DNA of 64,000 bases, taken from NCBI RefSeq assembly GCF_050947875.1, contig NC_134569.1, positions 205,958,127 to 206,022,126 on the forward strand, written 5' to 3'. This document shows, piece after piece, positions 56,601-64,000 of the stretch. The notes beneath the pieces are model-generated. The model saw nothing but the letters and a program-made list of their open reading frames with translations. It did not search any database and was not told where the DNA came from. Every line of letters starts with the position of its first letter. Positions within the stretch are counted from its first letter, which is position 1. The translations under genes were made by a program, and so were the position numbers. This DNA comes from Dermacentor variabilis (Eukaryota; Arthropoda; Arachnida; Ixodida; Ixodidae).

Positions 56601-59600
56601 GTCTTTGGAATTGTGCGATACTTTGGGCTTCTTGCAGTTCCTCAAAGCTGTTGTGCAGCCCTAGGGCTAGCAGCTTCTCGGTCGAAGCTGTTTGGGGTAT
56701 TTGAAGCGCCGTCTTGAGTGCTTTCCTTAGGATGGTATCGATTTACTGGATTTCGCTTTTGACACAGTTGTAGTACGGTAGGCTGTACACCACTCTGCTG
56801 ACTACTAGGCTTTTTATCAGCTTAAGTGTATCTGCCTCCTTCATGCCATATCTTCTTTTCGACACCCGGTTTATCATTCTGGCGACTTGGTTGACTGCAG
56901 TCTTGGTTAGTGCCAGGGCGTATGTGCAACGCTGGTTTGTTTGCACCCACATCCCCAGTATTCTGTATTGCGTCACTTCCGCGATGTGGTGTCCCTCCAG
57001 GTAGATTTTCAGGGGCTCGGCCTCGTCGCTGGCCTTGCGTCTCCGGCGTACTCTCAGGAGCTCAGATTTCTCCGTTGAGCATGCGAGTCCTCTTGCCCTG
57101 ACATGTTTCTACGCATGCTGCGGCCTCTTGCAACTTGAGTTCTTGGTATCCTAACGGAGCTCTTTGCGCCCAGATGGTGATATCGTCGGCGTACATCGCA
57201 TGATGTATACCCCCAATTGCCTCTAATTGTTTGGCCAGTCCTATCATGGCCACGTTGAAAAGGATGGGCGAGATAACTGACCCTTGCGGTGTACCTTTGT
57301 TTGGAGTGCTGAACTTGTCTGATCTTAGCTCTCCTAGCCCGATGGTCGCTGTTCTGCCCGACAAGAATGCTTCGACACAGCCGTGTGTCTTTCTGCCGCA
57401 GTTCAGGTTGTCTAGGCCCGTTAGTATGGCTTCGTGACTGCCATTGTCAAAGGCGCCTTTGATGTCGAGTGCCATGATGATATTTTCTCCGTAGCGTGGG
57501 ATTTCGCTGAGTATTTCTTCCTTTATCTGCAGCAGCACGTCTTGAATTTGGAACATTTTTCAAACATGAAATACCTGAAAAACGTGCTTTATAAGTGAGA
57601 TCTTTCTGTGAATAGATATAAAAGTGTTTCAGCACCCCTTTAATACATAGCCTGCTCGAAGTTTTGCGAACACACCGCTGTTTCGCAGTGCCTTTCAAAG
57701 GTGAACAGGTATCACTCTGGCGCGAGGCCCCACGTGACGTAAGCTCCAACGTTTTCGTGCCTTTGTAGATTAAAAACGCTCTTTTTGTTAATCCCAGTTG
57801 CAAGTGCTGCTGGTGTACATCGCCGTGGAAGCCTACGGCCTACACCACCACCACCAGCAGCCGCCACAAGCCGGATACAGGGGCGCCGGCTTCGGTGGCT
57901 ACGCTGCTGCGGTGACACCTTACGGAGGATACGATGCCTATGCCTCTGTTGGTACCACTTGCTCTTTCTACGCACGATTTGATCCCGGACATTTCAGCGA
58001 GCACGCAATACTTCCGGTCACTTGCCCTGGCGGTTGACACTGGCGTGAATATGAGCGCATACATTTTCTCAGCCACAGTAACAACGACATACTTCGCTTT
58101 ATGAAATCATAACGTCTTTTACTTTCTGCTTATGTCTATACCGTATTGGGCCATGTCTGGCTCGCCCGACTCGTAGCTCGTACTTTAAATTAGTGTCAGA
58201 AGACTGGCGTGGGAGGCTACTGCTGAAAGCAAGTCTAGTTCTTGCCGAGACAACCTCACCACCTTTTATCTGATTGAATCTTTCCCCTCGCTGTTGCCAG
58301 CTGAATTTATCGGAATATTTTCCTTTCTGCGCTTTGTGCCTTCATTCCTTACCTTATCGAAGAAACAGCTGTCGCCTGAAAGTCCCCCGCGGCTATTTGC
58401 GCGAGCTCACCTGGAGTGCGCATAAAAGCGCGTTATCTTTACACATTAAAATCAGGACTTTTGCATAATATCAACACTGTCCTGCATATTTAAACTAGCC
58501 GTCGGTGATCAAGAAACTGTGAACGCATTTTGCTAAAGCTAGGTACAGCAAGCTTTACGATGGGCGACAGCACGTATTGCGCTGATAAATATTTCGAGAA
58601 CTCCACGCCCACGAGTACGTTGTTCGATGACGACGTTACTGTGTAAACAAACACGGCACAGTGTAAAGAATGCACCTCTTACCTACCAAACATTCTTACG
58701 GAAGGGACAAGCCTTCGTGACAAGGCTATTTGCGCGAGCACTCTCTTAACCGAGTTCCTGGTACAATTGCACGGTGCGACTTTTAGCATTCTTTCTTTTC
58801 GTCCTTCATAACGAAGCTAGTGACAAACCCATGCCTGCAAGGCTTAGCTGATCTTATGGGTTCAGGACTATACTGCTAAGCTTCTGTCACAAAAGAGGCA
58901 ACAATTGATTTTCCAATTCCTCTCTACAGTGTTATGTACTACGCTTTTGCATAAGTGTATACTGGCTAGCTACCCAACACAGGGTAGCCAGTCGGTACTT
59001 ACACTGCGTAAACTCCCTGTCTTTCCTCTCGTTTTCTCTCTCTCTCTCTCTCTCTTTCGCTCGCTCTCTTTGCATAGGGGTTGCCAATGAAAAATCTCGT
59101 TCTTCTTCTGGCTTACAGCCACCTCAGCCGTACAGTTTCGACTACGACAACGTGGACGAGTACGGAAACCGACAGTTCCGCAGCGAGCAAGGTGACTCCA
59201 AAAACGCCAAGACTGGCTCGTACGGCTACCGTGACGTCAACGGCCTCTACCGTCGAGTGAACTACGTAGCCGATGTGAACGGCTTCCGGGCCACCGTGGA
59301 CACCAATGAGCCCGGCACCGCCCCTGGTGCCAGCGGCGACGCGGTCTTCAACGCTGCGCCAGTCGTCCCTCCGGTTCCCTCGGGACGTGGACAGATTGGT
59401 GCAACTGGAGCCTATGTCGCCAGGGCGGCGGGATCGCACAACGCTGGTGGCTACAGCGGTTACGGCGGATACGGATACAACCCCTACGGAGGCGCTGCTA
59501 GAGGCTACGGATACACCCCGTACGGACGTCAGGGTTACGTTGCCAGTAGCCCAGCACTCGGCGGATACGCTTATGGCGGCCAACCACCTTACGGCTACGG

Positions 59601-59703
59601 TGCCGCCGGCTACGCTGCGGGCAACTCGCCGGGTGTCTACGGTACCCCTGCTGGATACGGAAGTTGGTCTTCCACTCAGCGCGGATACCGCCGCCGTCGT
59701 TAA
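53628..59703 (+). CDS. Cuticle protein with R&R chitin-binding domain, gene B (three exons)
   Basis: Predicted exons are 53,628-53,639, 57,798-57,947 and 59,119-59,703, giving 248 residues like gene A. Signal peptide, His/Gln patch, R&R domain (about 58-115) and Gly/Tyr tail are all kept, with no stop or frameshift. By my count 17 residues differ from A: three in exon 2 (H11Y, T27P, G43V) and 14 in exon 3, of which G62D, N82K and A107V fall in the chitin-binding domain. Intron 1 carries a retroelement on -, and the exon 2 donor is weaker than in A (GTTGGT against GTGGGT). Confidence 0.86.
54315..54453 (-). mobile_element. Degenerate SINE relic in intron 1, copy B
   Basis: Same relic as 13,804-13,942; shares the gatttcacg-ccaaatgaagcac and agcgaagtgcggccgctg blocks with the SINE body. 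Confidence 0.6.
55491..57550 (-). mobile_element. RNase-H-type non-LTR element, 5'-truncated, inserted in intron 1 of gene B
   Basis: On - it begins inside the RT (FQIQDVLLQIKEEIL at 57,556) and carries ALDIKGAFDN, GTPQGSVISPILFNVA, an intact MYADDITIW, a connection frame (56,976-56,743), an RNase H (VYVDAATYAG, VVEAKEAAVALA, ILTDSQTACRNY; 56,523-56,107) and a Cys-rich tail with CPWCGNKPTLYHITWAC. The 3' end is aataaacgtttttcaccacc. A has instead about 150 bases (14,980-15,127) absent from B, so insertion went with a deletion at the target. Confidence 0.85.
57798..57947 (+). CDS. Cuticle gene B, exon 2
   Basis: Fifty codons, phase 0 at both ends, donor TCT|GTTGGT. Differs from A at H11Y, T27P and G43V. 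Confidence 0.78.
57948..59118 (+). other. Cuticle gene B, intron 2
   Basis: 1,171 nt with a longer (TC)n run (59,035-59,056) before the acceptor tctggcttacag than in A. No coding seen. Confidence 0.75.
59119..59703 (+). CDS. Cuticle gene B, exon 3 (chitin-binding domain and Gly/Tyr tail)
   Basis: 194 codons plus TAA, the same length as in A. It begins PPQPYSFDYDNVDEYGN, has core YVADVNGF, and ends RGYRRRR. Changes are substitutions only; no indel has entered the repeats. Confidence 0.9.
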   Translation, partial: PPQPYSFDYDNVDEYGNRQFRSEQGDSKNAKTGSYGYRDVNGLYRRVNYVADVNGFRATVDTNEPGTAPGASGDAVFNAAPVVPPVPSGRGQIGATGAYVARAAGSHNAGGYSGYGGYGYNPYGGAARGYGYTPYGRQGYVASSPALGGYAYGGQPPYGYGAAGYAAGNSPGVYGTPAGYGSWSSTQRGYRRRR

Positions 59704-59758
59704 TGAAGCGATCTGCAAAACTATCAGTAAAGCTCTGAAAACACGGTGTTATTTTCTG

Positions 59759-59764
59759 AATAAA
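59759..59764 (+). terminator. Polyadenylation signal of cuticle gene B
   Basis: AATAAA 56 bases after the stop, same position as in A. Confidence 0.75.
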
Positions 59765-60196
59765 GTGGGAACATCACGGCCAAAATTCTACTCTCAAACA
59801 AGAGATTATAGCTTCAAAACAGAAGGCGAATCGCAAAGTCAGATGTCTTGCATTCTGCATGTAAAATAATATCACAGGAGATTATCATCAAGAAACGATT
59901 ACCTCCGTTCTACTAGCAACACGGGACCATTAGCGAATGTATTTAATGATGAGTTTCTCCCTTGCGCATTCCGAATGTCTGTCTTTGCACTAAGGCAAAA
60001 CTTACTGGTGAAAATCAAAGTATACGTTCCTTGAGTTCTAAGGCCAGTAAATGTTAATCTAACATAAACATCTAACGTAAACATAAGGTCTTATGCGCAG
60101 CATGGCTCGGCGGTACAAATAATCGTCCACGGTAAGTTTTTACATCAAAAGGGGGGTAAATAGGCCTTTTGCAAGGATGACAGCCTAAACGTGTAG

Positions 60197-61651
60197 TAGT
60201 AGAGTAGAATTTATTGATAGGAAAGACAGAGAGGTTGACCTGAGCTAGTGCGCTCTAGTCTGCTACTCTGCACTGGGGAAGAGGGGAGTGAAAGTATTGG
60301 GATGGATGATGATGATAAGAGAAGTGGTGAGTGCTTATGTACATGAGACAGTTGCCTCGCTAGAGCCGCTCGTCGAGCTTGGTGTCCTGCAGGAACTTCA
60401 ACAATACTTTTGTTGCACGCATTGAAACTGCAGTGTCAGGCCATGGGCCGAGGATACCTTCCTCCGACAGTAGTAGTCTGCCAACGCTGGCTACGGAACT
60501 GTCTAGCGTCCTTCGCTCCAGCATATATGCTGGGCAGTCGCACAGTACGTGTTGCAGTGTTTCGGGCATCTGGCAGTGTACACAATCAGGGCTGTTCGAT
60601 TGGCCGATGAGGTGTGCGTAGCGACGGGTGAAAGCAACGCCGAGCCGAATCCTGTGTAGTAATGATGTTTTGCTCCGTGTAAGCTTCGGGGGCAAACAGA
60701 ATTTACCGTCTGGGTCAATCGTATGTAGACGTCTGTGAATGTTATCAGAGTGGGCTCTGTAAGCCTTTGTAAGGTCCTGCATGAGTGCCTTGATCATGGA
60801 GTTGGTGTCAGGTCGCGAGTAGGCAATCCGTACTTCATCAGAGGAAGAGGAGGCCGATCTTGCCTCACTGTCAGAGAGTTCATTACCAAAAACACCACAA
60901 TGGCTAGGCACCCATTGAAAGGTGATCACGTGGCCACTTACCTCGGCACTGTGATAAAGTTCGATGATTTCCAGCACGAGCAGATAGTATGGTCCTTTCT
61001 TTAAAAAGTATTTTAGCGCCTCTAGCGCTGATTTGGCATCTCACAATATCGTCCATTTTTGGGGTGTCTGCGTTCTCATAAAACGGACAGCCTCCCGTAT
61101 TCCCGCATGTTCCGCAGCCGTAGATGTCGATTTGTGGTCTAATCGAAATCGTTGAGTAATTCCAAGTTGTGGGATTACAAATGCAGCCGTTCTGGCAGAT
61201 GGCGTGACCGAACCATCGGTATATACTTGTACAGTCCCACTATATGATGCAAATACATGGGACAGGGTGAGCTGCTTCAAGCCAATGGAGGAAACGTGAG
61301 ATTTCTTCCTAATTCCGGGTATCTGAAGCCTCACTAGTGGTCTTGGCAATGTCCATGGAGGTGTCGCGGGGATGTCGGTGGCCTGGAATCTTGCAGGTAC
61401 AATGCTTGCGTGACATGCAATAGCTTTAGAGAAAAAGCACAGTCAAGGTTGGTGCTTGGAAGTGTTGACAGTGGATGGTGTGAGTGTCTGGGTAGCAGGC
61501 GAAGATAGGTTCGCACAGGTTCACAAGACCTGTATATGTCGATAGGACAAGCCCGTGCTTCCGCTATTATGCCCTTAGTTGATGTGCAGCGTGGCAAGCC
61601 AAGACATATCCGTAGTGCTTGTGCCTGAAGGCTCTCCAGCGTCTCCAGCGT
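60197..61651 (-). mobile_element. RNase-H-type non-LTR element, 5'-truncated, B-specific
   Basis: On - it starts in the RT end (LETLESLQAQALRICLGLPR, 61,651 on), then a linker, RNase H (VQVYTDGSVTPSARTAAFVI and STAAEHAGIREAV, 61,349-61,041; HVITFQWVPSHCGVFGNELS, 60,977 on), and the tail CVHCQMPETLQHVLCDC ending LDERL at 60,363. The 3' end is aataaattctactctac. It stands where A has 17,960-19,830. Confidence 0.85.
60360..61349 (-). pseudogene. RNase H and zinc tail of the B-specific element
   Basis: Two frames (61,349-61,041 and 60,977-60,360) cover a nearly whole RNase H, with YTDGS, an AEHAG helix and a WVPSHCGVFGNE motif, then the Cys/His tail. A frame change near 61,000-61,040 separates them. 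Least decayed RNase H in the window next to that at 31,409-32,818. Confidence 0.8.
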
Positions 61652-62030
61652 TACTGTCTTTCGGAGCGTCTGTGCATGGGCACTCACAGAGCAATCTAGA
61701 CATCGTCATGTAAAAGTATATTACTCCATCAAACCGACTTCATTGTTGACCATATTATTCATTTCATTCCTCCTTTATGGCCTCATTTAAACCATATATA
61801 CTATGTTTGAATGACTGTCTACTTCATTGTTTTTAGCTTCCCTCGCTTTAACTTATTCATCAAAATTACAGATTTTTAGACATATTACCTTAGAACATAT
61901 GTAAAATTTGCCCTACTTTTGGCCAATCCCCGTGAGTAGGTATGCGCCAAACACGTCAAGGTCATCATCATCATCATCAACTGTCGACACCACGCTCGCA
62001 AGCAGCCAACCCGGCCCCTAGTTATGGCGG
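61652..62030. repeat. Right part of block B (retroelement 3' end and gypsy junction)
   Basis: It matches 19,831-20,215: tctttcggagcgtctgtgc, a shared AT-rich tract, gtaaaatttgccctactttt and tatggcggccaa. Confidence 0.8.
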
Positions 62031-62613
62031 CCAACGACGTAGAAAGGCTTCAAACCGAAGCACAATCTCTGTGGCACGGCAGCGGCCGTCCAAAGGTGCG
62101 ACAACTGGACGGACGCGATAGTTCAATGGCGAAGTCTGTTCCCTAATAGTGTGTGGTCCGATAAAACAGGATCGAAACTTTTCGGGCGACCAAGGAGCTC
62201 GAACAGGGATCCGCAGCAACATTTCGTCCCCAGTGTGGAAGGAAACGGCACAAGTGTGATGCATCATAGGGACTTTTGCGGTCTGGCTGACAGGCATCGG
62301 TGTTGAAGCCGGTGCAGTGGTGACACCGGGCAACGCCCGAAACAAACTGCTCACACACTGATGTCGACGAGAGCACCGGCACACCAAAGAAAGAGAGGTC
62401 AGAGAGAGTGATCAGTTGACGCCAATACACGAGGAAACAAATGGCGAGTATGCCGTAGTGCGTTGCAGGTCGGTGTTGTATGCGACAGAGAGGAATGATG
62501 GAATCAAAAGGGTATTTAACCGACGTAGTTGCCTCAGTCTTCGAAGGTTGTAGCAGAAGAAGTTGTAGAACACAGAAAGCAATGAACAGACGCGGAAGAA
62601 GCTGCCCCGTCAA
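62022..62613 (-). mobile_element. Gypsy integrase C-terminal fragment
   Basis: On - the frame at 62,387-62,022 reads FHTGDEMLLRIPVRAPW, RSCFIGPHTIREQTSPLNY and RVRPVVAPLDGRCRATEIV, the integrase C-terminal barrel. Preceding pieces to about 62,500 (RPATHYGILAI) are in another frame. A related but distinct copy of the gypsy type at 34,913-35,146. Confidence 0.8.
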
Positions 62614-63756
62614 CTGATTTCTCTGTTGAAGTTCCCGTGCTCTTCATGTCGTCGCAAAATCTCGTCCCTTCTAACTTCCTGGGGCTTCTCTATAAAAACG
62701 ACTCCTTTTCTTGTCAAGGCCATGGATGGTGTGTTCACATACTGCACTGCTGCTTGGCTTACTTCTTGTACTTCGAGATTCTGCTGACGTAACCTATCGC
62801 CACTTATGCCCTCTGCAAGTAGCGCCTATGCAAACAACGCGTGCGCCAAGCGGGAAAGCGGTAGCGATGCGGACATGGCGAATATTGATGATGCTTACGG
62901 AATTACGGATCTCTCAGTTGCGCCATGTTGCGCCCAAGCCGCCTAGGCAGCCAGGCGCACTGCTTGCTCAATTTTGCGAGTTGGGCCGCTCATGATTTGA
63001 GCTGTTGCAAGAATGCCGATGTGTTACCTGGCCGCCGAGTGCTCGAACACCTAATCGAGCACGGCTAATGGCTGCGCAGTACACAGCGCTAAGTACAGGA
63101 AGGTCGAGCTGAAGGCCGCATGTAAGGCTTCATGTTTGTAACAAAGTATAACCAAAACATCCGATACAAATGTCGCCTATGTGTTTGCAACCGTACTAGC
63201 CACGTGACGTAGCTCGGTATCGTTGTGTAGAGGGAAAATAAGACGTTGCTGAATCACGCATGCGTCGCGTGAATAGGTGGCGTCTGGTCTCACAACGCAT
63301 TACGCTGCGGCATTTACATTTAGCCTCTTACTCGGTGTTCGGACAGAGGTGTCACTGGGCAGTGCGTTAATCAACTGGTGCGGTAGTATTCGCGTTTAAG
63401 AGAGCTCGCTCTGCCGCACTAGGTAGAATCCATCAATCTTAAACGCATTTTCATGAGGAGTTATAAGGCTTACAATTGCGCCATTAGTTGCACAAATTTG
63501 ACGGTTGGCCGACTATAGCGCCCCTCCGCGTTCGACCCGTAGGTACCAGAAATGGCGCGAAAAGTCCCGGGAAGCAAGACGGAGGGATGCCATTCTGCGC
63601 TCGGCACCTTTGACTACGGTGGGCACACAACGAATAGGGAGCGAGCTTGATTGCAAGGCTAGGTCGTAGGACCCCCCGCCCCCCTACTAGCTGAATCGTA
63701 AATCAAGCATCGTAACGAAGCTTCGTAACGCGCGAAAAAATGTATTCGGCTATGCG
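62614..63756. other. Unassigned sequence
   Basis: GC-richer than most of the spacer but without recognised domains; the + frame at 62,711-62,995 has no recognisable content. No similarity to 20,239-21,602. Confidence 0.4.
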
Positions 63757-64000
63757 TACTCTGCACTAACGCCGCCTAATGGGATATTTACGGCATTTTT
63801 CATGTTATGTTTTTATTTAGCATTTCCTGTACTCATCCTTGTTATTCCTTCCTGAAAAGTAGCATTGATCATAAATGTATTACTGCACAAAGGAAGCAAT
63901 GATTATATTATGGTACCTATCTTCATTATGGGGTACTGGCCGCGTAACCAGCGGTTAAACGGCTGAGGGGAGAGGAAACATGAGAGAAACATTAGGGCAG
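63757..64000 (-). repeat. Second copy of the repeat at 21,603-21,840
   Basis: From tctgcactaacgccgcctaatggg to gagagaaacattagggcag it matches 21,603-21,840 with scattered changes. In the first copy this is the 3' non-coding end of a - strand non-LTR element. Cut by the window edge. Confidence 0.85.

Larger units (their letters stand above)
53640..57797 (+). other. Cuticle gene B, intron 1
   Basis: 4,158 nt. It contains the old SINE relic (54,315-54,453) and a 2.07-kb non-LTR element on - (55,491 to about 57,550). The acceptor ttaatcccag is unchanged. Confidence 0.75.
40615..62060 (+). repeat. Segmental duplication, block B
   Basis: This is the second copy of the block at 1-20,238. It may start further left, because block A is cut by the window edge while the non-LTR element it begins with continues left to 40,033. 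Differences from A are two extra retroelement inserts (55,491-57,550 and 60,197-61,651), absence of the SINE found in A, many small indels, and point changes scattered through introns and exons. Confidence 0.9.

Noticed and set aside
59113..59718. 201-codon open frame on - opposite cuticle exon 3
   Set aside because: A shadow of GC-rich, Gly/Tyr-rich coding on +. The equivalent frame in A is shorter (16,994-17,278).
62711..62995. 94-codon + frame beginning MSRPWMVCSHTALLLGLLLV, considered as a secreted peptide
   Set aside because: The start looks like a signal peptide, but the rest has no conserved pattern or cysteine framework and no splice or expression support is visible; the region is flanked by gypsy debris.

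Overview
The window is nuclear DNA from an arthropod, almost certainly a hard tick (Ixodidae). The evidence is two genes for a Tyr/Gly-rich cuticle protein with an arachnid-type Rebers-Riddiford chitin-binding domain, a tRNA-headed SINE of the kind known from ixodid ticks (Ruka-like), and a dense load of decayed non-LTR and Ty3/gypsy retrotransposons. Nothing bacterial or phage-like is visible (no operons, ribosome-binding sites or CRISPR arrays).

The main structure is a large direct duplication. Block A (1 to about 20,238, probably continuing left of the window) matches block B (from 40,615 to about 62,060), with an offset that changes from 40.6 kb to 41.8-42.4 kb because of later insertions and deletions. 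Each block holds, in order: an RNase-H-type non-LTR element on + inserted into a gypsy LTR; a second non-LTR element on - (M1); a 3' piece of a third on - (M2); a short L2/CR1-like reverse-transcriptase tail on +; and one three-exon cuticle gene on + (A 13,117-17,263; B 53,628-59,703). The two predicted cuticle proteins are both 248 residues and differ at 17 positions by my count. Events after the duplication include a SINE only in A (2,661-2,909), a 2.07-kb non-LTR insert in intron 1 of B only (55,491 to about 57,550), and a 1.45-kb non-LTR insert only in B (60,197-61,651).

The spacer between the blocks (about 20.2-40.0 kb) is mostly retrotransposon debris: L2-like, I-like and RTE-like fragments, a 70-bp-arm near-perfect inverted repeat at 29,739-29,883, and a decayed gypsy element on - at 34,690-40,020 whose right LTR is the one split by the non-LTR element. 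Inside the spacer are two phase-compatible GC-rich exons on - (28,426-27,837 and 25,231-24,713). I infer that they are the 3' end of an unrecognised host gene for a Pro/Gln/Ala-rich single-pass membrane protein.

Only the cuticle genes and this membrane-protein gene look like host coding sequence. All retroelement reading frames are broken by stops, frameshifts or truncation and are annotated as pseudogenes or mobile elements. The window ends (63,757-64,000) in a repeat that also occurs at 21,603-21,840.
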